DNA from: Flavobacterium urocaniciphilum
Lineage (GTDB): Bacteria; Bacteroidota; Bacteroidia; Flavobacteriales; Flavobacteriaceae
Length of the DNA: 64,000 nucleotides
NCBI RefSeq assembly: GCF_900110615.1
Contig: NZ_FOEI01000002.1
Location: 496,001 to 560,000 of the forward strand
Direction: 5' to 3'
In this document: positions 26,994 to 35,840 of the stretch, in pieces
Layout: each line of letters begins with the position of its first letter
How positions within the stretch are numbered: position 1 is the stretch's first letter
Notes under the pieces: generated by a model
Told to the model about the DNA's origin: nothing
Seen by the model: the letters and a program-made list of their open reading frames with translations, nothing else
Database searches by the model: none
Translations under genes and position numbers: made by a program

Positions 26994-28037
26994 ATGAGAT
27001 TTTTAATTGCAGCCATTTTTATTTTGTTTTCAAGTTTGGGTTTTTCACAAGAAAACCTTCAGCATAAAGTAGTTAAAGGAGAAACTTTATACAGTATCTC
27101 TAAGAAATATAATGTGCCTGTATCTCAGTTAGAACAATTAAATCCACAAGCTAAAAAGTCGTTAGCCTTACATTCAATTTTAATAATTTCAGAAAATAAC
27201 AATACCCAAAATAGTAATGCATTTGAGCATAAAGTTATAGCTAAAGAAACGTTGTTCGGATTATCGAAAAGATATAATGTTAGTATTGAAAAATTAAAAG
27301 AATTGAATCCAAGTATCGAATCAGAAGGTTTGAAAGTTGGAACAGTTATAAAGATTGCAGATTCTACTTCTCAGACAATTTCAGATCAAAAAGCGGATAA
27401 AAAATCGAAACGTAAGAAAAAGAAAAAAGAAGAAGAATCAGAACTTCAAGAAGTTTTTCATATTGTTTCAGCAAAAGAAACGAAATACGGAATTTCTAAA
27501 AAATACAAAATAAGCATTGCCGATTTAGAAAAATTAAATCCACAAATTAAAAATGGATTAGAAATTGGAACTCGCTTAGTTATTCAAACTTCTCAGAAAA
27601 TTATTCAAGAAGAAATTACTCCAAATATAATAAAACCAGTATCAATTGATGGTATGTCGAAAGCCGATTCGGTTATTGCAACTGCTTCAAATAATATTGG
27701 AACAAAATACAGAAGTGGAGGAACAGATTCAGAAGGTTTTGATTGTTCTGGCTTGATGTTTTCTTCGTTTAAAACAATTGATATTACTTTACCAAGAACT
27801 TCTTCAGAACAAGCTAATTTCGGAGTAAAAATTGATAAAAATACTGCTCAAAAAGGCGATTTGATTTTCTTTGCTACAAATGGATCAAGTGTTAGTCATG
27901 TTGGTTTAATTACAGAGGTATCTGAAAATGATATCAAATTTGTACATTCTTCTACAAGTTCTGGCGTTATAATATCTTCTCTTTCTGAAGAATATTACGA
28001 AAAACGTTTTGTTCAAATTAACCGAGTAATACCATAA
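26994..28037 (+). CDS. Secreted LysM (x3) plus NlpC/P60 cell-wall hydrolase
   Basis: A 347-residue protein with a signal peptide (to about residue 19), LysM domains at about 24-65, 78-121 and 155-197, a very basic linker (about 133-150), and a C40 NlpC/P60 domain from about 222. The catalytic residues are C251 ('FDCSG'), H302 ('SHVG') and probably H318. LysM modules bind glycan strands and the NlpC/P60 domain cleaves stem peptides, so the protein would remodel peptidoglycan. It follows mltG, but a terminator separates them. Confidence 0.93.
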   Translation: MRFLIAAIFILFSSLGFSQENLQHKVVKGETLYSISKKYNVPVSQLEQLNPQAKKSLALHSILIISENNNTQNSNAFEHKVIAKETLFGLSKRYNVSIEKLKELNPSIESEGLKVGTVIKIADSTSQTISDQKADKKSKRKKKKKEEESELQEVFHIVSAKETKYGISKKYKISIADLEKLNPQIKNGLEIGTRLVIQTSQKIIQEEITPNIIKPVSIDGMSKADSVIATASNNIGTKYRSGGTDSEGFDCSGLMFSSFKTIDITLPRTSSEQANFGVKIDKNTAQKGDLIFFATNGSSVSHVGLITEVSENDIKFVHSSTSSGVIISSLSEEYYEKRFVQINRVIP

Positions 28038-28057
28038 ATTCAAAATTATATTCTTTA

Positions 28058-28086
28058 TTGAAAATCGTTTTCTTTTTCTATCTTTA
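28058..28086 (+). promoter_or_regulatory. Candidate promoter for the amino acid permease
   Basis: TTG at 28058-28060, an 18-nt gap, and TATCTTTA at 28079-28086 (one mismatch to TAnnTTTG), 20 nt before the start codon. The spacing fits the flavobacterial -33/-7 pattern. Confidence 0.5.
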
Positions 28087-28106
28087 GCGAAACTACAAAC
28101 TAACTT

Positions 28107-29546
28107 ATGGAAGAAAAGAAAGAATTTAAAAAAGAAATTGGATTGCTAAATGCAACGAGTCTTGTTGCGGGTTCGATGATTGGTTCCGGTATTTTTATCG
28201 TAACCTCAATTATGGCAAGAGATATTGGTGGAGCAGGTTGGATTTTACTAGCTTGGATTTTAACCGGATTTCTAACACTTGCTGCAGCTTTAAGTTATGG
28301 TGAATTAGCCGGAATGATGCCTACAGCTGGCGGACAATACGTTTACATTCAGCGTGCTTATGGCAAAATGATGTCTTTTTTATACGGTTGGACCGTTTTT
28401 GCAGTTGTTCAAACAGGTGTAATTGCAGCTGTAGCCGTAGCGTTTGCAAAATATACTGCTGTTTTCTTTCCCGTTTTAAGTGAAAGTTTAATTGAAATTG
28501 GAAGTTTCAAAATTCAATACCAACAATTATTAGCTATCGTTAGTATCGTAGTTTTAACATTTATCAATAATAGAGGTGTTAAAACAGGTAAAAATTTACA
28601 GTTTGTATTTACTGCTGCTAAAATTTTTGCATTATTCGCTTTAATCGTTTTTGGATTATATGTTGGATTACAATCGAATACATTGTCTGAAAACTTTACC
28701 AATATGTGGAGTGCAAGTCACGTTACCGTTAAAGATGGGATAAAAACGACTGAAGTGTTAACAGGATTTGCCATCATCGGAATGTTAGGGTTTACGATTA
28801 TCAATTCGTTATTTTCTTCAGATGCTTGGAACAATATTACATTTATTGCTGGAGAAATTAAAGAACCGCAAAAGAACATACCTAAGAGTCTTATTTTAGG
28901 GACATTAATTGTTACAATTGTATACTTATTAGCGAATTTAGCCTATTTCGCTTTGTTACCTTTAAACGGAAATCATATGTCGAGTGATTTAATGGAACAA
29001 GGAATAAAGTTTGCAAACGAAGATAGAATAGGGGCGAGTGCAGCTAGTGTTATTTTTGGAAATGCAGGTGTTTTTATTATGGCAGCCTTAATTATGGTTT
29101 CTACCTTTGGATGTAACTCTGGATTAATTTTAGCAGGTGGTAGATTGTTTTATGCGATGAGTAAAGACGGATTATTCTTTAAAAGTGCAGGAGAATTAAA
29201 CAAAAATAACGTTCCAGAAAAAGCATTGTGGTTGCAATGTATTTGGGCTTCTGTGTTGTGTTTGTCAGGAAAATATGGAGATTTATTAACCTATGCAACC
29301 TTTGCCAATTTGTTGTTCTACATCTTAACTATTTACGGAATTTTTATATTGAGAAAAAAAGAACCAGATACTCCAAGACCATACAAGGCTTTAGGTTATC
29401 CAGTTGTACCAAGTATTTATATCATTTTAGTAGCTTTAATTTGTATTGATTTATTGATATACGATACTTCGAATACAGGTTTAGGTTTACTAATTGTTTT
29501 ATTAGGTATTCCGATATTTAATTATATGCAGAAAAAAGCAGCATAA
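28107..29546 (+). CDS. APC-superfamily amino acid permease
   Basis: A 479-residue protein with about 12 membrane helices. The first helix carries the substrate-site motif 'GSMIGSGIFIV' (about residues 21-31), followed by 'GELAGMMPTAGGQYVYIQRAYG'. The 'AGEIKEPQKNIPKSLILG' segment and 'FGCNSGLILAGGRLFYAMSKDGLFF' are typical of the LAT/YkbA-like group. It imports or exchanges amino acids across the inner membrane. Substrate cannot be told from sequence. Confidence 0.9.
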   Translation: MEEKKEFKKEIGLLNATSLVAGSMIGSGIFIVTSIMARDIGGAGWILLAWILTGFLTLAAALSYGELAGMMPTAGGQYVYIQRAYGKMMSFLYGWTVFAVVQTGVIAAVAVAFAKYTAVFFPVLSESLIEIGSFKIQYQQLLAIVSIVVLTFINNRGVKTGKNLQFVFTAAKIFALFALIVFGLYVGLQSNTLSENFTNMWSASHVTVKDGIKTTEVLTGFAIIGMLGFTIINSLFSSDAWNNITFIAGEIKEPQKNIPKSLILGTLIVTIVYLLANLAYFALLPLNGNHMSSDLMEQGIKFANEDRIGASAASVIFGNAGVFIMAALIMVSTFGCNSGLILAGGRLFYAMSKDGLFFKSAGELNKNNVPEKALWLQCIWASVLCLSGKYGDLLTYATFANLLFYILTIYGIFILRKKEPDTPRPYKALGYPVVPSIYIILVALICIDLLIYDTSNTGLGLLIVLLGIPIFNYMQKKAA

Positions 29547-29556
29547 GTTCTATAAA

Positions 29557-29587
29557 AAAAGCCAAACATTTTGTTTGGCTTTTTTAC
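29557..29587. terminator. Bidirectional terminator between permease and SRPBCC genes
   Basis: A 12-bp perfect stem (AAAAGCCAAACA / TGTTTGGCTTTT) with a TTT loop, T runs on both strands, placed between two convergent genes. Confidence 0.85.
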
Positions 29588-29597
29588 TATTATCAAC

Positions 29598-30125
29598 TTA
29601 TTTTTCTAAAACTTTTTTTAATTTTTCTCCATTTTTTTCGAAAGCATTTTTTAACATCATTTTCATTGGAATGTTCATTAAATTCATGGGATACGATTCG
29701 CTACCGTTAAATTCTTCTGTATGTGTACATGAATTAGTATCAACTGCTTTAATAATTGAAGCTGCTTTGTTGTCGCCTTCAAAGGGTCTTACAAAATGTA
29801 AAAGAATATCAATACGTTCGCCATCTAGTTTTGTAATAGTTTGACTACCTTCACCGACATCATCATTTCCATTCCAAGATTGTTTGGCGCCAACCGTTCC
29901 GTCTGTTCCTTCGTAGGTTAATTTGATATTTGGATCACCTTCAAAAAAAGTACTCCATTTTTCGTTATTTTTTTGCATTCTTACATAATCGTACACTTCT
30001 TTTTGTGGTTTGTTTATGGTTACTGTATGTGTTACTTTATAATCATTCGGAATGAATAAAGCGATTATCAACAGTAAAGCAATAAGGCCAACAATAAAGA
30101 TAAAGATTTTTTTAAGGATTTTCAT
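29598..30125 (-). CDS. SRPBCC-family (polyketide cyclase-like) membrane-anchored protein
   Basis: A 175-residue protein with one N-terminal membrane helix (about residues 5-25), then a START/SRPBCC-type fold: 'VTHTVTINKPQKEVYDYV', 'NNEKWSTFFEGDP', 'GAKQSWNGNDDVGEGSQTITKLDGERI'. The fold binds hydrophobic ligands in other proteins. The ligand and role here are unknown. It lies downstream of gapA, with the gapA terminator in between. Confidence 0.82.
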   Translation of the reverse strand: MKILKKIFIFIVGLIALLLIIALFIPNDYKVTHTVTINKPQKEVYDYVRMQKNNEKWSTFFEGDPNIKLTYEGTDGTVGAKQSWNGNDDVGEGSQTITKLDGERIDILLHFVRPFEGDNKAASIIKAVDTNSCTHTEEFNGSESYPMNLMNIPMKMMLKNAFEKNGEKLKKVLEK

Positions 30126-30160
30126 ACGTTTAGTTTTTGGTTAGTAAAGTAAAGTTAATA

Positions 30161-30193
30161 AAAAATCCGTCCCAATTTTATTCGGAACGGATT
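30161..30193 (-). terminator. Terminator of the GAPDH gene (minus strand)
   Basis: AATCCGT and ACGGATT pair, extended by inner GG/CC bases, with a T run on the minus strand after the stem, 25 nt past the gapA stop. Confidence 0.75.
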
Positions 30194-30217
30194 CTTATAC
30201 TATTTATTTATAATCTA

Positions 30218-31666
30218 TTAGTAATACATATAACGTCTTACTTTAGCAATATATTTCGCTAAACGAATTACTTGGTGACTGTATCCATATTCGTTATCAT
30301 ACCATACGTATAATACGATATTTTTACCATCATTTGATACTAAAGTAGCATTGCTATCATAGATAGAAGGTTGAGCCGTTCCAACAATATCAGAAGAAAC
30401 TAATTCGTTATTCATAGAATATTTAATTTGCTCAACTAAATTTCCTTCTAAAGCATATTTTTTCATAATTGCATCAACTTCATCTCTAGTTGTAGCTTTT
30501 CCTACTTCTAAATTTAATACAACTAATGAACCATTTGGAACGGGTACACGAATTGCGTTTGAAGTTAATTTTCCAGCTAAGCTTGGTAATGCTTTTGCAA
30601 CAGCGCTTCCAGCACCAGTTTCAGTAATTACCATGTTTAAAGCCGCTGAACGTCCACGACGGTATTTTTTATGCATGTTATCAACCAAGTTTTGGTCGTT
30701 TGTATAAGCATGAATCGTTTCGATATGTCCTTTTACAACACCTAATGTATCTTCAACAACTTTTAATACTGGCGTAATAGCGTTAGTAGTACAAGATGCT
30801 GCAGAGTAAATTTTTACTTCATCTGGGTTGTAATCTTCATGGTTTACACCATAAACAATGTTTGGAACACCTTTACCTGGAGCCGTTAATAAAACTTTTT
30901 CAACTCCTTTTGAAGTTAAATGTCTTGCTAAAGCTTCTTCCGTTGTGAAAGCACCTGTATTATCAATAACTAAAGCGTCATTAATTCCGTATGCAGTATA
31001 ATCAATTTCTTCTGGAGAGTTTGCTGTAATAATGTGAACAGTTGTTCCATTGATAATTAAAGCATTGTTTTCTGGATCAGCAGATACTGAACCTTCAAAA
31101 TCACCATGTACAGAATCGTAACGTAATAAAGAAGCACGTTTTTCTAATAAAACAGCATCATTTTTATCACGAGTAACAATAGCACGTAAACGTAATTGTT
31201 GCCCTTTTCCGATTTTGCTCATCATTTCTCTTGCTAATAAACGACCGATACGTCCAAAACCATATAAAACAACGTCTTTAGGTTGAATGTCGCTCGTGTT
31301 TTTAGCATCTTTTAATTTATCGATAACGAACGCTTTTGCATCGTTATATTTATCATCTTCTAAATGATATTCGTACGTTAATTTACCAATATCAATACGA
31401 GAAGGTGGTAAGTCTAAATCTTCAATAGCTCTTGCGATTTCTACTGAATCAAAAATATTAATTGGTTTTCCTACGAAAGCACCTGCATATTCGTGAAGAT
31501 TAATGATATCACTTACGTTTCTATCAATTAATTGATTTCTAAATAATACTAATTCGATAGATTTGTCATACCATAAATCACTAATGATTCTAACAAATTC
31601 TACACATGCTTTTCTTCTGTCTGCTTGAAAAGCTAATTCTTTTTCGTAAATGATGTTGTTGTTCAT
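30218..31666 (-). CDS. Glyceraldehyde-3-phosphate dehydrogenase with long N-terminal extension
   Basis: A 482-residue protein, against about 335 for ordinary GAPDH. Residues 1-130 are an extra, mostly helical domain; the GAPDH core starts at 'VVLYGFGRIGRLLARE' (136-148). The catalytic cysteine is C292 in 'SAASCTTNAITP', with His further on and the C-terminal 'WYDNEYGYSHQVIRL'. It oxidises glyceraldehyde-3-phosphate in glycolysis or the reverse in gluconeogenesis. The extended form is known in Bacteroidetes. The role of the extension and the cofactor preference are not evident. Confidence 0.93.
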   Translation of the reverse strand: MNNNIIYEKELAFQADRRKACVEFVRIISDLWYDKSIELVLFRNQLIDRNVSDIINLHEYAGAFVGKPINIFDSVEIARAIEDLDLPPSRIDIGKLTYEYHLEDDKYNDAKAFVIDKLKDAKNTSDIQPKDVVLYGFGRIGRLLAREMMSKIGKGQQLRLRAIVTRDKNDAVLLEKRASLLRYDSVHGDFEGSVSADPENNALIINGTTVHIITANSPEEIDYTAYGINDALVIDNTGAFTTEEALARHLTSKGVEKVLLTAPGKGVPNIVYGVNHEDYNPDEVKIYSAASCTTNAITPVLKVVEDTLGVVKGHIETIHAYTNDQNLVDNMHKKYRRGRSAALNMVITETGAGSAVAKALPSLAGKLTSNAIRVPVPNGSLVVLNLEVGKATTRDEVDAIMKKYALEGNLVEQIKYSMNNELVSSDIVGTAQPSIYDSNATLVSNDGKNIVLYVWYDNEYGYSHQVIRLAKYIAKVRRYMYY

Positions 31667-31700
31667 GAAAAATAAAGTTGTGTTTATACAAAATTTGATA

Positions 31701-31708
31701 CAAAAGTA
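31701..31708 (-). promoter_or_regulatory. Candidate -7 promoter element for gapA
   Basis: TACTTTTG on the minus strand (TAnnTTTG), 34 nt before the start codon. No -33 TTG at normal spacing. Confidence 0.4.
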
Positions 31709-31792
31709 TATATTTCAATCGTTTCCATAAAGTTTTTTTTAAAAAAATATGGTATTTTGAGATTTAAACTTTTATAAAGTATTTTTAAAATT

Positions 31793-31800
31793 TACTTTTG
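31793..31800 (+). promoter_or_regulatory. -7-like element abutting the PagL-like start codon
   Basis: TACTTTTG ends 4 nt before the ATG at 31805. If used, transcription would begin at or next to the start codon, giving a leaderless mRNA. Confidence 0.4.
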
Positions 31801-31804
31801 CCGA

Positions 31805-32443
31805 ATGAAAAAGAAACCTTATTTAATTTTATTGCTTTTGTTTATAGCGTTTAACGCTTCGGCTCAAGATAGTTTACCAGCAAAAAAATGGCTTAGAATT
31901 GGTTTTATTTATGGCTATTCTGCTCAAAATAAATTTATTAAGCAAGAGTACGATTATTTTTATGAAAGTAAAATTTTTAAAATTTCCAATCATTTTATGT
32001 TGAGAAATAGACCCAATTATAATTTAGAATTGATTATTGAGCCTAGTTATTACCGTTCAAAACACCAAATGCTAAATTATTGGTTCATTAGTCATACTGT
32101 TGAAAATGGTGACGAACTAAGAGCGAAATACATGAAAATGAAAGATATTAATGAATATGTTCTGAATGTAGGATTAATGTATAGAAGAAAATTATCAGAC
32201 AAACATTCATTGTATGCTTATTTAAATTCAGGTCCGATGTTTATTGATACTGAAACCGAAAGACTAAAAAAGGGTTTTGCTTTTAGTGATATTTTTGCCT
32301 TAGGTTATAATTATAAAATCAATAAATTATCTTTCGATATCAAAGGAACGTACCGACATGTTTCTAATGCGAATATTCAAAAACCTAATTTTGGATATAA
32401 TGCTTATGGGTTTGAAGTTGGAACCTATTACGAATTCAATTAA
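31805..32443 (+). CDS. PagL-like lipid A deacylase / acyloxyacyl hydrolase
   Basis: A 212-residue protein with signal peptide 'LLFIAFNASAQ' and beta-strand-rich remainder, compatible with an 8-stranded barrel. The C-terminal motif 'RHVSNANIQKPNFG' (H185, S187, N188) matches the PagL active-site motif His-x-Ser-Asn, in which His and Ser are catalytic. PagL removes the 3-O acyl chain from lipid A in the outer membrane. The assignment rests on this motif plus size and topology. It is divergent from gapA. Confidence 0.72.
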   Translation: MKKKPYLILLLLFIAFNASAQDSLPAKKWLRIGFIYGYSAQNKFIKQEYDYFYESKIFKISNHFMLRNRPNYNLELIIEPSYYRSKHQMLNYWFISHTVENGDELRAKYMKMKDINEYVLNVGLMYRRKLSDKHSLYAYLNSGPMFIDTETERLKKGFAFSDIFALGYNYKINKLSFDIKGTYRHVSNANIQKPNFGYNAYGFEVGTYYEFN

Positions 32444-32450
32444 AAAAAAA

Positions 32451-32480
32451 AACGCCATACAAATGAGTATGGCGTTTTTT
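32451..32480 (+). terminator. Terminator after the PagL-like gene
   Basis: AACGCCATAC / GTATGGCGTT, a 10-bp stem with a 6-nt loop and seven T after it; A run in front makes it potentially bidirectional. Confidence 0.85.
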
Positions 32481-32483
32481 TAT

Positions 32484-32507
32484 TGTCACACTGAGCTTGT
32501 CGAAGTG
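32484..32507. repeat. 24-bp REP-like repeat, copy 1 (inverted relative to copy 2)
   Basis: It begins TGTCACACTGAG and ends TTGTCGAAGTG. The exact reverse complement is at 34056-34079. The two copies bracket the HtrA gene and its upstream region. Confidence 0.85.
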
Positions 32508-32522
32508 TCTTTTCTTTAATTT

Positions 32523-33902
32523 TTATAAAAAGATGCGATACATTTGACCGTTTTTCGCGATAATCTCGTATCTTGTTTTTTCATTTTCTTCTTTTTTTGC
32601 TAAATAGGCCGAAACACTTTCCATATCGGTTACTCGCATGTTGTCAACACGAACCACAATTGAACCTTTTAAATCATTCGCATATTCTGCATAATCTTTA
32701 TTGGTCACTTGTTTGATTTTGATACCCGATTTTACATTATACATTTTCTTATCGTTCGCGTCTAAATCTTCAAACTCAATTCCGTTAAATTCGTATGCAA
32801 TTAGTTCTTTCTTAGTCAATGGAACATTTAAATTCATCGTTCTTCCATTTCTCAATAAAGAAACTTTTACAATATCATTTGGTCTTTTAGTATTGATAAC
32901 AGTTGCTAATTCTGCAGATGAACTGATTTTTTTGTCATCTAATTTTACAATTATGTCTCCTTTTTCAATTCCTGCTTTTTCAGCTCCAGAATTGCGATTG
33001 ACTTTACTAATGTAATATCCTTCCGTTTCATCAATTCCTAATTTTTTAGCAGCTTCAGCGTTTAATTCGCCACCTTCAACTCCTAAAATACCGCGTTGTA
33101 CATTACCGTATTTCATTAAATCTTCAATGATTTTTCGAGTTACATTTGATGGAACTGCAAATGAATATCCCGCGTAACTTCCAGTTGGAGAAGAAATCAT
33201 GGTGTTAATTCCGATTAATTCACCGCGAGTATTAACCAAAGCACCACCGCTATTTCCTGGATTTACTGCTGCATCTGTTTGAATAAACGATTGAATACTC
33301 GCTTTATCTAAATTTCTCGCTTTCGCTGAAATAATTCCAGCCGTAACTGTCGAATTTAATTGATACGGATTTCCAACTGCTAATACCCATTCACCAACTT
33401 TAATTGCATCCGAATCTCCGAAAACAATAAATGGTAATTTTTCATCGGCATCAATTTTTAATAATGCGATGTCCATTTTACTATCTGTTCCAATTAGTTT
33501 GGCTTTGTAGGCTTTGTTATTGTTTAAGGTAACTTCCAATTCTGTTGCGTCCTGAATTACGTGGTTATTTGTAACAATATATCCATCTTCAGATACAATT
33601 ACACCAGAACCAGTACCAATTTGCTCTTGTTGTCTCGCTTCACCTTGTCCGTAAAAAAAACTTGCAAACGGATCATAAACCGTTCGTACCGATACGTTTT
33701 TTACGTGAACTACACTATGTACTGCTTTATCAGCCCCAACTGTAAAATCAACTTCTTCTGCGCCTAAACCAACTGCTTTTGAATAATTGGGAGCAATAGT
33801 TAAAAAAGAAACACTCTCTTTACTTTCAATGAATTTATAGGCACCCAATGTAACGGCACCACTCAGTAATGATACGATAAATAGACTTCCTAAATTTTTC
33901 AT
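32523..33902 (-). CDS. DegP/DegQ-type periplasmic serine protease (HtrA family)
   Basis: A 459-residue protein with an N-terminal signal or anchor (about residues 5-22). The trypsin-like domain has catalytic H114 ('TNNHVI'), D144 ('SKMDIALLKI') and S218 ('NPGNSGGAL'). Two PDZ domains follow (about 270-365 and 385-455). It degrades or refolds damaged envelope proteins. A 24-bp repeat lies on each side of the gene (32484-32507 and 34056-34079). Confidence 0.93.
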   Translation of the reverse strand: MKNLGSLFIVSLLSGAVTLGAYKFIESKESVSFLTIAPNYSKAVGLGAEEVDFTVGADKAVHSVVHVKNVSVRTVYDPFASFFYGQGEARQQEQIGTGSGVIVSEDGYIVTNNHVIQDATELEVTLNNNKAYKAKLIGTDSKMDIALLKIDADEKLPFIVFGDSDAIKVGEWVLAVGNPYQLNSTVTAGIISAKARNLDKASIQSFIQTDAAVNPGNSGGALVNTRGELIGINTMISSPTGSYAGYSFAVPSNVTRKIIEDLMKYGNVQRGILGVEGGELNAEAAKKLGIDETEGYYISKVNRNSGAEKAGIEKGDIIVKLDDKKISSSAELATVINTKRPNDIVKVSLLRNGRTMNLNVPLTKKELIAYEFNGIEFEDLDANDKKMYNVKSGIKIKQVTNKDYAEYANDLKGSIVVRVDNMRVTDMESVSAYLAKKEENEKTRYEIIAKNGQMYRIFL

Positions 33903-34018
33903 GTTTTTAATAATTTTATAATGTAAATATAACTAGTAATTTTAAATTTCAATTTTGTTTAACGCTCGATTAACAATGTTTAACACGTTTTTAGTATTTA
34001 GGCATTTCCTTTCAGGTC

Positions 34019-34118
34019 GGGCTTTCCGCTGTATCTTTTTATTTTTCTCTTACGGCACTTCGACAAGCTCAGTGTGACACCTCAAGAAGCAAAATAAAAA
34101 GGATGTCGCTTTAATCCC
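34019..34118. repeat. Imperfect 25-bp inverted-repeat element enclosing a REP-like core
   Basis: The left arm (34019-34043, GGGCTTTCCGCTGTATC then TTTTTATT) pairs imperfectly with the right arm (34093-34118, AATAAAAAGGATGTCGC then TTTAATCCC). The 24-bp REP-like sequence lies between them. No ORF inside. This looks like a non-autonomous repeat unit rather than a promoter region. It occupies most of the 255-nt degQ-dapF gap. Confidence 0.65.
34056..34079. repeat. 24-bp REP-like repeat, copy 2
   Basis: The exact reverse complement of 32484-32507 (CACTTCGACAAGC followed by TCAGTGTGACA). It sits inside the inverted-repeat element 34019-34118. Confidence 0.85.
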
Positions 34119-34145
34119 TAATGCAATTTTCTGCAAAAAAATAAA

Positions 34146-34153
34146 TATCTTTG
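34146..34153 (+). promoter_or_regulatory. -7-like element abutting the dapF start codon
   Basis: TATCTTTG (TAnnTTTG) ends 4 nt before the ATG at 34158, a geometry that would give an almost leaderless mRNA. Confidence 0.4.
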
Positions 34154-34157
34154 TCCT

Positions 34158-34937
34158 ATGCAAATCAACTTTTATAAATACCAAGGAACAGGAAACGATT
34201 TTGTCGTAATTGATAATCGTAATAATACATTTCCCAAAAATAATACCAAACTAATTGAATTTTTATGCGACCGACGTTTTGGCATTGGTGGCGATGGTTT
34301 AATGTTGTTAGAAAATCATGAGAAATACGATTTTACTATGGTGTATTATAATTCTGATGGTAGTACAAGTACGATGTGTGGTAACGGTGGTCGTTGTTTG
34401 GTGGCTTTTGCAAAACATATTGGAGTAATTGAAAATGAAGCGCATTTTGAAGCTTCTGACGGATATCATTATGCAAAAATTGAAAACGATTTGATTGCTT
34501 TACAAATGATTGATGTGAATGAAGTTGAACATTTTAATGCCCATGATTATGTGTATACCGGTTCTCCTCATCATGTACAATTTGTAGACGATTTGCCTCA
34601 TTTTGATGTTAAAAATGAAGGTGCTAGGTTAAGATATTCTGATTTGTATGATGCCAGTGGATGTAATATCAATTTCGTAGAACAAGTGAATACTGACACT
34701 TTTTCAGTTCGTACTTATGAACGTGGTGTAGAAGATGAAACTCTTTCTTGCGGAACAGGTGCTACAGCAGTTGCAATTGCTATGTACGCAACTAAAAAAA
34801 CGAATGCAAATTCAATTAATATTAATGTTTTAGGCGGAAAGCTAATCATCAGTTTTGATGTTGAAAATAACACTTATAAAAACGTATTTTTAACTGGTCC
34901 GGCGGAATTGGTTTTTAGTGGAAGTATTTCAGTTTAA
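34158..34937 (+). CDS. dapF: Diaminopimelate epimerase
   Basis: A 259-residue protein opening with 'FYKYQGTGNDFVVIDN'. The two catalytic cysteines are C74 ('STMCGNGGRC') and C198 ('ETLSCGTGATAVA'). It converts LL- to meso-diaminopimelate for lysine and for peptidoglycan cross-links. Its stop overlaps the convergent hydrolase gene by 4 nt. Neighbours are not lysine-pathway genes. Confidence 0.96.
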   Translation: MQINFYKYQGTGNDFVVIDNRNNTFPKNNTKLIEFLCDRRFGIGGDGLMLLENHEKYDFTMVYYNSDGSTSTMCGNGGRCLVAFAKHIGVIENEAHFEASDGYHYAKIENDLIALQMIDVNEVEHFNAHDYVYTGSPHHVQFVDDLPHFDVKNEGARLRYSDLYDASGCNINFVEQVNTDTFSVRTYERGVEDETLSCGTGATAVAIAMYATKKTNANSININVLGGKLIISFDVENNTYKNVFLTGPAELVFSGSISV

Positions 34938-35791
34938 TTCTGTAAACTCATCAAACTTTTTTTTATTATTTCAAAATGTGTCCAAGGAATAAAGTGGTCA
35001 GCCTTTTCTATGGGTATGACTTCAATTTTTCTAGCATTTATAAAGGCTTTTTCCATAAAAGAAACATTAGAGTAGGGTACAAGTGAATCTTCTGTGCCGT
35101 GAATAATTAGTATGTTAGAGGTAATATTATGGAGTTGTGTTTTCATAATTTTTAAATCGTCTTTTAACCACCAAAGTTCATCGTTTGATGTTCTAAAAGC
35201 TCCTGGAATTAAATACCTTATGGGTTTAGTCATTAAAATAGGTCTCCAGTTTTCAGGAGTTTCAGCATTTGGGTCAATTGAGCCCGCTAAAATCACTAAA
35301 TTTTTAAACAGTGTTGGACTTTTAGTAGCCAATTTTACAGCGATTGGTCCGCCCATAGAATGACCAATTAAGGTAAAGGGTTGGTTGTTGTTTTTAGATT
35401 TTATAAATGGTAAAATTAAGTTGGCTTGCGTTTCCAAATCTTCAGCAGTTCCAAAATTACTGTAACCAAATCCAGGTCGGTCTATGGCAATGAGTCGAAA
35501 TTGTTTTTGTAAATCTAAATCAGATAAATATTTTTTATAAGCATCCCAACTACCAGGCGATCCGTGTAAAAAGAAAAGTGTAGATTTGGTTGAATCTCCA
35601 GTTTCTATATAATGTATTTGATGTTCGTCTGAGATTTTAAAAGTCAAATCCTTATACTCAATATTCGAATTTGAAAAATAAGTAGTTGTTTCTTTAGGAG
35701 TCATTCGCATTTTCATGCAAGATTGACAGAATAGTATGTAACTGCAAAACAATATGAAAACAATTTTTTTCTTAGAAATTTTTATGTTCAT
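34934..35791 (-). CDS. Alpha/beta-hydrolase, probable lipoprotein
   Basis: The start is set at the ATG giving 'MNIKISKKKIVFILFCSY' (285 residues); the frame extends 33 nt further. The hydrophobic stretch ends in 'FCQSC', so C25 is a possible lipid-acylated cysteine, though the lipobox is weak. Hydrolase motifs are 'FLHGSPGSW', 'DRPGFGYS', nucleophile 'GHSMGG', 'HGTEDSLVP' and 'ADHFIPW', giving a full Ser-Asp-His set. Substrate unknown. It follows the leucine-rich-repeat gene by 49 nt on the same strand. Confidence 0.82.
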   Translation of the reverse strand: MNIKISKKKIVFILFCSYILFCQSCMKMRMTPKETTTYFSNSNIEYKDLTFKISDEHQIHYIETGDSTKSTLFFLHGSPGSWDAYKKYLSDLDLQKQFRLIAIDRPGFGYSNFGTAEDLETQANLILPFIKSKNNNQPFTLIGHSMGGPIAVKLATKSPTLFKNLVILAGSIDPNAETPENWRPILMTKPIRYLIPGAFRTSNDELWWLKDDLKIMKTQLHNITSNILIIHGTEDSLVPYSNVSFMEKAFINARKIEVIPIEKADHFIPWTHFEIIKKSLMSLQN

Positions 35792-35840
35792 ATTGATGAA
35801 TGTTTTTGATTTATGTACTATCAAATTTAGCTAAAAAATA

